From NCBI GenBank assembly GCA_031257075.1, contig JAIRPM010000126.1:1-14423 (forward strand): 14,423 bases of DNA, in the 5' to 3' direction. Origin of the DNA: Spirochaetaceae bacterium (GTDB lineage Bacteria; Spirochaetota; Spirochaetia; Treponematales; Breznakiellaceae). The stretch's first letter is position 1, and each line of letters starts with the position of its first letter. Below the pieces are notes generated by a model. That model was not told where the DNA came from. It saw only the letters and a list, made by a program, of their open reading frames with translations, and searched no databases. Position numbers and translations under genes: made by a program. Positions 6,609 through 13,721 of this stretch are shown here, one piece after another.

Positions 6609-7826
6609 ATGAAATCAAAAAGAAAAGGAAGTTCGTTTCAGTCTTTGCATGGCAAGCGGCGGCTTGAATCGATTTTTCTGTTTACGACAGGCAAGTGTAA
6701 TGCGGCATGCGTTCAATGTTTTTATGCGGGCGATATGGACAAACGCGCGCCGGATTTGCCTACTGAATCAATTAAACGCATAAGCGAAACAGCGGGACAA
6801 ATTAACCGTCTTTTCCTTTCCGGCGGCGAACCAACTTTGCGGGAGGATTTGCCGGAAATTATCGAAATGTTTTATCGGAACAACGGCGTCAAGGACATCA
6901 ACCTGCCAAGCAACGGCATTAAAAATGACCGCCTTATCGAATGGCTTACACGCCTTCGCAAAAGTTGTCCTGATTGCAATATCACCGTAAGCATTTCGTT
7001 TGATGGTTTTGGCGAAACGCACGATAAGCAGCGCGGCGTACCAAGTTTTTACAAAGCCTGCGAGTGTATCAAAAAACTGTGCGACAATTTCAAAGATGAT
7101 GGAAAGATTATCCGTAATATAGGCAATGTCATTACCAAATATAACGTTGATGAAATTGAAGACTTTATGCTCTGGGTATACGGGCGTTTCAACCTGCACA
7201 CACATACCGTAGAAGCAGCCCGGGGCATTACCCGTGAGGCGGGTGTTAAAGTTGTTACCGAAAAATCCCTCCTCGAACTGCAAGACCGCATTTCACCGTA
7301 TACCACCGCATACGCCGAACGTGTCGCCGAAGGCATCGACGGCTCGTTTGCAAAAATGGTTACCAAAATATTTTACTCCGGTCTTATGCGGACACTGTAT
7401 AATATTCGCGCAACCAATATCGACAAACCTACTCCATGGAATATGGACTGCACCGCCGGAGAAACAACTCTTGTCATTGATTATGACGGCCGTTTCCGCG
7501 CCTGCGAACTGCGCGAACCGGTGGGTCATGTGCAGGATTATGACTGCGATGTACAAAAAATTATCGCTTCGGAAGTATGGAAAAACGAAATCGCGGCCAT
7601 TGGCCACGGTTACAAAGCCAACTGCTGGTGTACGCATGGCTGCTGGATAATGGCAAGCCTTGGCTTTAACCCCCTCAAGATGATTGCGAAAATTTTAGGC
7701 GCTTACAAGGAAACCAAACATCTTGCCCGCCCTGTTACGGTAACCGAAGACACCCTTCGCGCCTTGGAAACCAAGTACAATCTTGACACGGCAAAACTCA
7801 AAGAAATCGGGGTTATCCCATCATAA
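6609..7826 (+). CDS. Radical SAM protein with C-terminal SPASM-like domain
   Basis: 405 residues. Cys30, Cys34 and Cys37 (CNAACVQC) form the CxxxCxxC site for the 4Fe-4S cluster that cleaves S-adenosylmethionine. LSGGEPTL at residues 70-77 is the GGE motif that binds the SAM amino group. The barrel continues through about residue 260. The C-terminus has a second cysteine set (Cys281 in MDCTAGETTLVIDYDGRFRACE, Cys299, then Cys339, Cys341 and Cys345 in CWCTHGC), typical of a SPASM/twitch domain holding auxiliary Fe-S clusters, as in enzymes that modify peptides or other large substrates. No peptide precursor, transporter or partner enzyme lies beside it, so the substrate cannot be inferred. It stands alone, with a structured leader and a strong hairpin after it. 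Confidence 0.88.
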   Translation: MKSKRKGSSFQSLHGKRRLESIFLFTTGKCNAACVQCFYAGDMDKRAPDLPTESIKRISETAGQINRLFLSGGEPTLREDLPEIIEMFYRNNGVKDINLPSNGIKNDRLIEWLTRLRKSCPDCNITVSISFDGFGETHDKQRGVPSFYKACECIKKLCDNFKDDGKIIRNIGNVITKYNVDEIEDFMLWVYGRFNLHTHTVEAARGITREAGVKVVTEKSLLELQDRISPYTTAYAERVAEGIDGSFAKMVTKIFYSGLMRTLYNIRATNIDKPTPWNMDCTAGETTLVIDYDGRFRACELREPVGHVQDYDCDVQKIIASEVWKNEIAAIGHGYKANCWCTHGCWIMASLGFNPLKMIAKILGAYKETKHLARPVTVTEDTLRALETKYNLDTAKLKEIGVIPS

Positions 7827-7853
7827 ACGGGAATCAACGGTAACGGCCTTAAA

Positions 7854-7888
7854 GCAGCGCTGATTAACTCAATGCTAATCAGCGCTGC
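7854..7888. terminator. 13-bp hairpin between convergent genes (bidirectional terminator candidate)
   Basis: GCAGCGCTGATTA (7854-7866) and TAATCAGCGCTGC (7876-7888) form a perfect 13-bp stem with a 9-base loop, between the ends of the radical SAM gene and the minus-strand membrane protein gene. The + side lacks a T-tract (CCTTAGG follows), and the minus side has only TTT, so classic rho-independent termination is uncertain. The loop ACTCAATGC is exactly complementary to GCATTGAGT at 7894-7902, so a pseudoknot is conceivable. Base coordinates are exact; the function is inferred. Confidence 0.65.
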
Positions 7889-7913
7889 CTTAGGCATTGA
7901 GTGCCATTTGCGT

Positions 7914-8327
7914 TCATTGCAATTTGGCGGATTTTCGTGTGAAAAACACAACCAGCGGAAAAACAATGTCGGGAACAAGCAGCGCTCCCAACAAGCCGGC
8001 GGATGCCGACAACTCAGAAAGGCCGGCATCCGGCATGTTTGCGCCGGAATCTATCAGGTAAAAGGCAAACGCCGCCAGCGTACAGAAAACGCAGACGGCC
8101 TTTCCAGCAATATAAGGAAGTTTAAACAGGCTATAGCGAGCGCTGTCAAACCAAAAAAAGAAAGCCAATAAGGGAAAAAGCGCGCAAGGTGCGGCAAAAA
8201 CAAGCCCTAACAACCGTTCTATGCCGGAACCGGTAAAAACCCGGCCTGTAAGCAGTTTAACACCAACCCCCAGCCGGATACATTCAAAAACAAATAAAAA
8301 AAAGAAAGCAGTAAAGCGCTTATGCAT
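7914..8327 (-). CDS. Small polytopic membrane protein, unknown function
   Basis: 137 residues with about four hydrophobic segments: residues 6-24, about 36-60 (LLGLVFAAPCALFPLLAFFFWF), 70-90 (YIAGKAVCVFCTLAAFAFYL) and 107-129 (AGLLGALLVPDIVFPLVVFF). Positive residues at the N-terminus (MHKR) and C-terminal end (RKSAK) suggest both ends are cytoplasmic. I do not recognise the family. The ATG at 8327 gives a sensible membrane start, but no good Shine-Dalgarno sequence is spaced correctly; AGAGG lies about 14 bases upstream. It stands alone, convergent with the radical SAM gene and divergent from the cupin. The regular hydrophobic pattern supports a real gene over the weaker reading on the other strand. 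Confidence 0.7.
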   Translation of the reverse strand: MHKRFTAFFFLFVFECIRLGVGVKLLTGRVFTGSGIERLLGLVFAAPCALFPLLAFFFWFDSARYSLFKLPYIAGKAVCVFCTLAAFAFYLIDSGANMPDAGLSELSASAGLLGALLVPDIVFPLVVFFTRKSAKLQ

Positions 8328-8360
8328 TTTCTAAGTCTAGCCTCTTTGGGCAGGTATGGC

Positions 8361-8366
8361 TATAAT
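8361..8366 (+). promoter_or_regulatory. -10 box for the cupin-miaB transcript
   Basis: A perfect TATAAT hexamer 90 bases before the cupin start. No clear -35 box lies 16-18 bases upstream, so strength is uncertain. The predicted start at about 8373 gives a leader of about 78 bases. Confidence 0.45.
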
Positions 8367-8404
8367 GGAAGCGCTGAGACCGGTAAGGCATACAAACATT
8401 TTAC

Positions 8405-8425
8405 CGCCGCCCGGCATTTGCGGCG
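8405..8425 (+). promoter_or_regulatory. GC-rich hairpin in the cupin leader
   Basis: CGCCGC (8405-8410) and GCGGCG (8420-8425) form a perfect 6-bp stem with a 9-base loop, ending 11 bases before the ribosome binding site AGAGGAG (8437-8443). It could influence transcript stability or translation, but no T-tract follows, so it is not a terminator. Confidence 0.35.
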
Positions 8426-8450
8426 ATAACGGTTTTAGAGGAGTTAAAGC

Positions 8451-8795
8451 ATGGTAATTCGGAAAAAAGAACAACGTGTTGCGGAACTTAACGGTGTACG
8501 CGGCGGTGATGGAACTATTGGTTTTGTATACCGCGCTCCCGCTGAAGTGTTTCATCATGAAAAGATGATTGCGGAAATCACAATACCGCCCGGCGGCTCT
8601 ATTGGCTATCACGAACATAAAAATGAAGTTGAATTTTACATCATCCAATCGGGGCAGGGACTGGTAAACGATAATGGCGTTGAAACCGTTGTCCGGCGCG
8701 GCGACTGTGTTATTACCGGCAACGGTTCATCACACAGCATAAAAAACACCGGTACCGCGCCGCTTGTTTTTGAAGCCGTCATTATAGGTTATTGA
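8451..8795 (+). CDS. Small single-domain cupin protein
   Basis: 114 residues forming one conserved beta-barrel cupin domain. Motif 1 is clear (GSIGYHEHKNEVEFYIIQSG: two His and one Glu as metal ligands), and motif 2 is GDCVITGNGSSHSIKN, giving the fourth ligand His. The usual Pro of motif 2 is replaced by Gly. Such proteins bind a divalent metal and act as small isomerases, oxygenases or ligand sensors; the substrate cannot be told from sequence. AGAGGAG, 7 bases before the ATG at 8451, fixes the start. The stop overlaps the miaB TTG start by four bases (TTGA), so the two should be translationally coupled. Confidence 0.88.
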   Translation: MVIRKKEQRVAELNGVRGGDGTIGFVYRAPAEVFHHEKMIAEITIPPGGSIGYHEHKNEVEFYIIQSGQGLVNDNGVETVVRRGDCVITGNGSSHSIKNTGTAPLVFEAVIIGY

Positions 8796-10147
8796 ACTAT
8801 CTAATTGAAACTTATGGCTGCCCTATGAACATTGCTGAATCGGCAGCTATGGAACAAACACTCAAAGAACGCGGCTGGTCACGCCGGGACGAGGCTGCCA
8901 ATGGCGTTCCGGCCACACCGGATTTGCTGATTCTGAACACATGTTCGGTACGAGCGACGGCCGAACAACGCATCCTTGGCCGGCTTGGCCACTGGGCGGC
9001 GCGAAAAAAAGAAGGCCGGCCGTTCAAAATCCTTATTGCCGGCTGCGCCGCTGCCAACATTGCCGGCACATTGACCTCGCTCGGCGCGGACTATGTACTT
9101 CCCCCTGCCCAAAAACACCGTTTTACAACCATTTTGACACAGGAAGAAAAACGCTTGCATTGTGTTTCACCGGAAGATGAAGCCGCCGATTTCTTCGCCA
9201 AAAAACACTATACCGAAGGCATGACAAGCGTTTTTGTACCGGTTATGCATGGCTGTAACAATTTTTGTTCGTATTGCATTGTTCCTTATGTACGCGGCAA
9301 TGAGATTTCCCGGCCGGTAGAATCTATCATATCCGAAATTGATTTTCTTGCCGAAAAAGGTGTCTCTGAAATTACCCTGCTGGGACAAAACGTGAACGCA
9401 TACCGCAGCGGGCCGTTCGATTTTGCCGGCCTTGTACGGCTTGTCGCCCGCCGCATCGAAGGCACATCAATACGGTGGGTGCGCTTTCTTGCCGGCCACC
9501 CAAAAGATGTGAATGACAGCCTTATCGAAGCCCTTGCTGAAAACCCATGTTTTTGTCGGCATATCCACCTGCCTGTTCAGCATGGTTCCGACCGCATCCT
9601 TTTGGCAATGAACCGCCGCTACACAAGCGCCGCTTATCGGGCATTAGTCTGCAAACTCAAATCCGCGCTTCCTAACCTGACCCTTACCACCGACATTCTC
9701 GTAGGTTTTCCGGGGGAAACGGACGAAGATTTCGCGCACGTGCTTTCGCTTATGGAGGACATTCATTTTAATTTTTCATTTATGTATCACTACAATCCGC
9801 GCCGGGGGACAGCGGCTTACGCGCTGCCGGGCAGAATAAACGAAGAAATCAAACGGGAACGGCTTTCCCGTGTAATTGAACTGCAAAAAACGCACACCAA
9901 ATCCGCGATGGAAGCGGCTCTGGAGGAAGAACGCCTTGTACTCTGCGATAAACCTTCGCGTAAAAATCCAAACGAATTTCTTTGCCACAGTGAACATGAT
10001 GAACAGTGCGTCGTAAACGCTGCTTGTGCCCGGCCCGGCGCTTTTTTGCAGGTGCGGCTAATCGGCCTGCATGGAAATACGTTCAAAACCGAACACACGT
10101 CCGCGCGCCAATCTGCGGCGGCTGTGGTAAAAAAAACGCCGTTGTAG
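8792..10147 (+). CDS. miaB: tRNA-2-methylthio-N6-dimethylallyladenosine synthase
   Basis: Radical SAM methylthiotransferase that adds the 2-methylthio group to i6A37 of tRNAs reading UNN codons. 451 residues, normal for the family. The N-terminal UPF0004 domain holds Cys10 (YGCPMN), Cys51 (NTCSVR) and Cys85 (AGCAA), which bind the auxiliary 4Fe-4S cluster. Cys155, Cys159 and Cys162 (GCNNFCSYCIVPYVRG) bind the SAM cluster. LLGQNVNAY at 196-204 and the C-terminal TRAM-like RNA-binding region (about 376-437) favour MiaB over RimO or MtaB. Start is TTG at 8792, inside the cupin stop codon region; no other start gives the conserved N-terminus. The last about 15 residues (Ala/Lys-rich) extend past the usual TRAM end. 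Confidence 0.95.
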   Translation: MNYLIETYGCPMNIAESAAMEQTLKERGWSRRDEAANGVPATPDLLILNTCSVRATAEQRILGRLGHWAARKKEGRPFKILIAGCAAANIAGTLTSLGADYVLPPAQKHRFTTILTQEEKRLHCVSPEDEAADFFAKKHYTEGMTSVFVPVMHGCNNFCSYCIVPYVRGNEISRPVESIISEIDFLAEKGVSEITLLGQNVNAYRSGPFDFAGLVRLVARRIEGTSIRWVRFLAGHPKDVNDSLIEALAENPCFCRHIHLPVQHGSDRILLAMNRRYTSAAYRALVCKLKSALPNLTLTTDILVGFPGETDEDFAHVLSLMEDIHFNFSFMYHYNPRRGTAAYALPGRINEEIKRERLSRVIELQKTHTKSAMEAALEEERLVLCDKPSRKNPNEFLCHSEHDEQCVVNAACARPGAFLQVRLIGLHGNTFKTEHTSARQSAAAVVKKTPL

Positions 10148-10211
10148 TAGTATTTACAGGGGTGCCGCGAAACCGGGCTTCCCAATTACCCTATAAAAAG
10201 GAATTAAATAC

Positions 10212-11231
10212 ATGAGAATTTCCTACACTACACTCTTTTCCGTTATGAAGGAGCGGCTTGTCAAATACGGTGTCTGTGAAGAAATCGCGGAAGCATGCGC
10301 TCGTAATCTTGCCGATACATCGCTGTGCGGCGTATATTCGCATGGCTTAAACCGTTTTCCGCGTATTATTACGCTCATTCAAAAAGGCGTTATCAAGCCC
10401 AATAACAAACCATCGCCGGTACGAACCGCTGGAGCCTTTGAAGTTTGGGACGGTAATATGGGTATGGGTAATACCAATGCTGCTTTTGCCATGGAACGCG
10501 CCATTACGCTTGCCAAACAAAACGGTATAGGAGCGGTTGCGCTGCGGCACACCAATCACTGGCAGCGCGGCGGGGCATTTGGCATACAGGCCGCCAATTC
10601 GGGCTGCGCAGGAATTTGCTGGACGACAACTATGCCCAATATGCCGGCATGGGGCGGTGCAGACCGGCGTATAGGCAACAATCCCCTTGTCTTTTGCGTC
10701 CCCTATGACGAAGATGATGGTGTATCTCAACCCTATGTTATGGCCGACAGCGCAATGGCGCAGTTTTCTTACGGCGCGCTGGAATCGGCGCAACTAGCCG
10801 GGAAACAACTGCCTGTAGTTGGCGGTTATGACGAACATGGCGCATTAACTACCGACCCTGCCGCTATTGCCAAAACATGGCGCGTTCTCCCGATGGGCTT
10901 TTGGAAAGGTTCCGCTCTTTCGGTTATGCTTGACCTGTTTGCCGTTCTAATGTCAGACGGCAAACCGGTTTGTGAAATTGGCAAACATGGCAATACGCCG
11001 GAAGATGAATATGACTTGAACCAAGTTTTTATTGCCATAAACATACAATGGAATGAGCATGGCCATGAACTGGTACGCCAAATTGTATATGATTTGAAAG
11101 CGTCTATACCCATTGAAAACGGTGAGGCGCTGCGCTATCCGGGTGAGCGGGAACACAAAATCCGCGCAGAAAATTTAAAAGAAGGCATACCAGTCAACGA
11201 AAACATTTGGAATACAGTGTTGGCGCTGTAA
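10212..11231 (+). CDS. yiaK: YiaK-type malate/lactate dehydrogenase family enzyme (2,3-diketo-L-gulonate reductase)
   Basis: 339 residues, of the same length class as Escherichia coli YiaK/DlgD, the NAD(P)H-dependent 2,3-diketo-L-gulonate reductase. The family signature is clear: GVYSHGLNRFPR with the catalytic His44 at the same position as in YiaK, the conserved ALRHTNHWQRGGAFG, WGGADRRIGNNPL, MSxFSYG-like AMAQFSYGALE, and the substrate-loop LPMGFWKGSALS. It belongs to the LDH2/MDH2 fold, not the classical Rossmann LDH. The close match across the whole length supports this specificity, but none of the usual L-ascorbate/L-gulonate genes are adjacent, so the physiological substrate is inferred. 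AAGGAA (10198-10203), 8 bases before the ATG at 10212, supports the start. It lies 64 bases after miaB, may share its transcript, and ends at a good terminator. Confidence 0.87.
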   Translation: MRISYTTLFSVMKERLVKYGVCEEIAEACARNLADTSLCGVYSHGLNRFPRIITLIQKGVIKPNNKPSPVRTAGAFEVWDGNMGMGNTNAAFAMERAITLAKQNGIGAVALRHTNHWQRGGAFGIQAANSGCAGICWTTTMPNMPAWGGADRRIGNNPLVFCVPYDEDDGVSQPYVMADSAMAQFSYGALESAQLAGKQLPVVGGYDEHGALTTDPAAIAKTWRVLPMGFWKGSALSVMLDLFAVLMSDGKPVCEIGKHGNTPEDEYDLNQVFIAINIQWNEHGHELVRQIVYDLKASIPIENGEALRYPGEREHKIRAENLKEGIPVNENIWNTVLAL

Positions 11232-11268
11232 AAACTGCTGCTAATGGGAAGTTATGCGGCATTTTTTT
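11231..11268 (+). terminator. Rho-independent terminator after yiaK
   Basis: TGCTGC (11236-11241) pairs with GCGGCA (11256-11261) including one G-U. The inner TAA/TTA pairs extend the stem with one bulged T, and seven T residues (11262-11268) follow directly. The upstream AAAA can pair with the T-tract. It closes the cupin-miaB-yiaK run and argues that the next gene starts downstream of it, not at the ATG at 11244 inside its loop. Confidence 0.8.
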
Positions 11269-11294
11269 CTAAACAGGGTTTATTGGAAAAAGAA

Positions 11295-11741
11295 ATGATT
11301 AATAGAATTGGATATATAAGTTTTTTGGTTTTAACTGTATTGTTACCTATTTCTTGTTTGTATTCGAGAACAACCGCACCGTCATTTGCTGTAAAAGCGG
11401 GAATAAAAATAATTAATGGAAACGCAACAATAAAAATAGATGGAAAAGTAAATGAAAATTTATACTCTACCAGTATATTTGATACTCAAATAAAAGATGA
11501 TAACTATTATGGCAATCCAACAATTAGAGAAGGAACTATATCAAAAAAAGAAATAAAACATCTTGGGTCAGGGGAAGAATATATGGTTTCAGTATTACCA
11601 ACAGAAGTAGTTACCTTAAATATAGTTTCATCCGACAGCAATGATGTTGACATAATTATATATCAATATGGACGAGAGAAAAAATATACTATAAGTGGAA
11701 ATAACAGGTTAGGTTTTACAATAGCATTTCAAAACAGATAA
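11295..11741 (+). CDS. Putative lipoprotein of unknown function, probably 3'-truncated
   Basis: From the ATG at 11295 the product is 148 residues. Residues 1-20 form a hydrophobic signal ending in LPISC, a loose but spirochaete-like lipobox with Cys20 as the lipidation site. The mature part is Lys/Asn/Ile-rich with strand-like stretches (IKIINGNATIKIDGKV, VVTLNIVSSDSNDVDIIIYQYG) and may be a small beta-sandwich domain; I do not recognise it. An in-frame ATG at 11244 lies within the yiaK terminator, so the later start with the signal peptide is preferred; GGA 8 bases upstream is only a weak ribosome site. Base use is clearly more A+T-rich than the neighbours, suggesting recent acquisition. One base shift at the AAAA at 11731-11734 opens a protein-like frame beyond the stop, so the gene may be frameshifted. 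Confidence 0.62.
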   Translation: MINRIGYISFLVLTVLLPISCLYSRTTAPSFAVKAGIKIINGNATIKIDGKVNENLYSTSIFDTQIKDDNYYGNPTIREGTISKKEIKHLGSGEEYMVSVLPTEVVTLNIVSSDSNDVDIIIYQYGREKKYTISGNNRLGFTIAFQNR

Positions 11742-11858
11742 AGAATACTGGATACGCTATCTAAAAAATAATACAGCGCATACGAAAAACAATTTCCCCT
11801 ATAAAGTATTAAAAGAAAAGTCCGGCGGTGAATCGCAGTCTTCTTACTCTATCAAACG
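11742..11858 (+). pseudogene. Possible frameshifted 3' remnant of the upstream lipoprotein gene
   Basis: Just past the TAA at 11739-11741, the +1 frame reads DKEYWIRYLKNNTAHTKNNF and continues through a Lys/Ser-rich stretch without stops into the antisense of yedF, ending at 11955. The AT-rich codon use and composition match the upstream gene, as if a single extra A at 11731-11734 had broken one longer gene. It may also be chance, since AT-rich sequence gives weak evidence. No terminator is seen between the convergent genes. Confidence 0.35.
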
Positions 11859-12470
11859 CTATATCGTGATAATACGCGATGCTTTAGACAGCCGGTTGGT
11901 AATATTCATCATATCAACTATGCATCCTACCGCAAGCGATTCGGCCAGTTTATAATAATTGGCACAAGTGCCGCAGGTGCAAATGTTTACGCCTTTTTCT
12001 TCCAACGTTTTCAAGTCGGGAACCGTGTTTGCGCCTGCTGTCGTTAAATGCGCTCCGCCATTCAAAAAAATGACAGCCTCAGGCGGCGGCGTGAGTTGCG
12101 TAAGCGAAAAGACAAATCCTTTGATAAGCAGACGGCCCAATTCTTCCGAGCCTCTTCCCATACTGTCTGACGTGATAAGAACCACCGGCCCTCTGTCCGC
12201 AGATTCGGCAGCAGCGGGAGTTTCAACCGGAGTGTCAAAGTTCCGCTGGGAATCCGCACCTTTGACAATAGATACCCGGTATTGCCCTGGGCCTTCTTCG
12301 GCATAAGAAAAACCGCAGCCGGTCCCTTTTGCCATTTTTTCGAGGTTTTGCACGGCAACGATATTATCAACCAAAACCGCCACACCATCTGTATCCTGCT
12401 TTGCAAGAACATTTTTTGCATTTACCACCGGTACCGGGCAGGGCTGCCCCCGCATATCCAAAGTCTTCAT
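11859..12470 (-). CDS. yedF: Selenium metabolism protein YedF (TusA-like plus DsrE-like domains)
   Basis: 203 residues in two domains. Residues 1-70 are a TusA/SirA-like fold with the CPxP motif (Cys11 in GQPCPVPVV), the active cysteine of sulfur carriers. A Ser/Ala/Pro-rich linker (about 72-92) leads to a DsrE/DsrF-like domain at 93-203, with GPVVLITSDSMGRGSEELG and the cysteine-rich ICTCGTCANYYKL (Cys164, Cys166, Cys169). This architecture is the one named selenium-metabolism YedF, usually found next to selD. It is thought to carry reduced selenium or sulfur; the exact chemistry is not shown by sequence. The AGGAG 8 bases before the ATG at 12470 sets the start. It lies 11 bases after selD, clearly one operon. 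Confidence 0.92.
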   Translation of the reverse strand: MKTLDMRGQPCPVPVVNAKNVLAKQDTDGVAVLVDNIVAVQNLEKMAKGTGCGFSYAEEGPGQYRVSIVKGADSQRNFDTPVETPAAAESADRGPVVLITSDSMGRGSEELGRLLIKGFVFSLTQLTPPPEAVIFLNGGAHLTTAGANTVPDLKTLEEKGVNICTCGTCANYYKLAESLAVGCIVDMMNITNRLSKASRIITI

Positions 12471-12481
12471 AAATTTTTCTC

Positions 12482-13519
12482 CTATTTGAATACTATAATT
12501 TTTTCTGATTTCGGTGCAAGTTCTCCGATTATTGCAGCGGAAGTATCTCCTGCCTCTCGTATACGGCCGACAAGCGCTTCTGCTTCTTCGGGGGGCACGG
12601 CTATCAGCAGTCCGCCGGAAGTTTGCGGGTCGAACAACAATTCCTGAATAGCAAAGGGCAGGGCGCTCACATCGGTGTATTTTTCGGCGCGGTTGCGGTT
12701 GCGTTGGCCGGCCGCAGTCAGCAGATACTCGTTTGCATAATCTACCGCTGCGGGAATAACCGGCAAGGCATCTGGATAAAGTAGTATCGTTGCCGAATCC
12801 GCCGCCATTTCCAGCGCATGGACGGCCAAGCCAAAGCCGGTAATGTCGGTGCAGGCGCTTACATGAAAATCAGCCATACATTCGCAGGCATAACGATTCA
12901 GCCGTTCCATAGAGGCAACCGCCCGGTTGACCGCATCTTCGTCTGCCATAGACACCCGCAGCGCAGCCATCACAATCCCAACCCCCAAAGGCTTTGTAAG
13001 GATAAGTTTGTGCCCCTGCGCAGGCGTGTTGTTACGAATCACTTTCAATGTCTCGACAATGCCGGTTACAGCAAGGCCATACTTTGGTTCCCGGTCATAT
13101 ATCGAATGCCCTCCGCCCAGCACAGCGCCGGCTTCGGTGATTTTTTCCGCGCCGCCGGCCAGTATAGCTGCTAGAATTCGTTTGTCCAGTGTTTCGGGAA
13201 AACACACAAGGTTAAGCGCCAGCGTTGGGCGGCCGCCCATAGCCCATACATCGCTCAGGGCATTAGCCGCCGCAATGCGGCCAAAAGTCTTAGGGGCATT
13301 GACCATAGGAGGAAAAAAATCAACCGTAAAAATAAGGGAATAGGTATCATCAAGCCGGTAAACAGCGGCATCATCGGCGGCATCATAGCCGACTAGAAGC
13401 CGCTCATCGCGCATCGCCGGAATCCCTGTCAACAAGCAGGCAAGCCCATCGCTCTCTATCTTTGCTCCGCAGCCGCCGCTCACACAGTTTGACAGCAGCA
13501 AATCAGCGTTTTGACTCAT
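12482..13519 (-). CDS. selD: Selenophosphate synthetase (selenide, water dikinase)
   Basis: Makes monoselenophosphate from selenide and ATP, the selenium donor for selenocysteine and selenouridine. 345 residues (E. coli SelD 347). The glycine-rich N-terminus SGGCGAK carries Cys17 and Lys20, at the same numbers as the essential residues of E. coli SelD, which supports the ATG at 13519 over the upstream ATG at 13609. AAAGGA about 8 bases upstream also supports it. Asp-rich ATP-Mg sites are present (DAADDAAVY, TVDFFPP), as are GGGHSIYDREPKYGLAVTGIV and the C-terminal DPQTSGGLL. The active residue is Cys, not Sec. It heads the selD-yedF operon; the user genes (selA, selB, selU) are not in the window. 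Confidence 0.96.
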   Translation of the reverse strand: MSQNADLLLSNCVSGGCGAKIESDGLACLLTGIPAMRDERLLVGYDAADDAAVYRLDDTYSLIFTVDFFPPMVNAPKTFGRIAAANALSDVWAMGGRPTLALNLVCFPETLDKRILAAILAGGAEKITEAGAVLGGGHSIYDREPKYGLAVTGIVETLKVIRNNTPAQGHKLILTKPLGVGIVMAALRVSMADEDAVNRAVASMERLNRYACECMADFHVSACTDITGFGLAVHALEMAADSATILLYPDALPVIPAAVDYANEYLLTAAGQRNRNRAEKYTDVSALPFAIQELLFDPQTSGGLLIAVPPEEAEALVGRIREAGDTSAAIIGELAPKSEKIIVFK

Positions 13520-13538
13520 GTGTTTTTCCTTTATGACA

Positions 13539-13567
13539 ATGATAGAGCGGAGTCTATAGAAGAACAA
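13539..13567 (-). promoter_or_regulatory. Promoter of the selD-yedF operon
   Basis: Minus strand: TTGTTC (13567-13562), a 17-base spacer, then TATCAT (13544-13539, 5 of 6 to TATAAT). The predicted start at about 13532 leaves a short 13-base leader containing the AAAGGA ribosome site before the ATG at 13519. Confidence 0.55.
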
Positions 13568-13705
13568 TACCGGCAAACTTATGCACTGAAAACCTATTGT
13601 CAAAGACATTTCGTCTGTTTTTGAGGATTCAATGTAAAATACACAGTTGAGGCGTACATAGATATAGAAGAAAGCCCTGTGAAAAATTGATTTTCCGGCA
13701 CTTTA

Positions 13706-13721
13706 TTGGAGGATAAAATAA
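13706..13721 (+). promoter_or_regulatory. Ribosome binding site of the small gene at 13722
   Basis: GGAGGA (13708-13713) sits 8 bases before the ATG at 13722, a near-ideal Shine-Dalgarno sequence. It is the main evidence that the small frame is translated. Confidence 0.75.

Noticed and set aside
7872..8171. Open + strand frame opposite the small membrane protein
   Set aside because: It is rich in Gln, Arg and Lys without any domain pattern, while the minus frame has regular membrane segments.
8793..8795. Cupin TGA as a selenocysteine codon fusing it to MiaB
   Set aside because: miaB is in a different frame from the cupin, and the cupin domain is complete before the TGA; this is an ordinary 4-base overlap.
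11244..11294. ATG at 11244 as the start of the lipoprotein gene
   Set aside because: It lies inside the loop of the yiaK terminator and would put 17 residues before the signal peptide.
13466..13519. SelD as a selenoprotein with an in-frame TGA
   Set aside because: The active position is a normal Cys codon (Cys17), and no in-frame TGA occurs in the gene.
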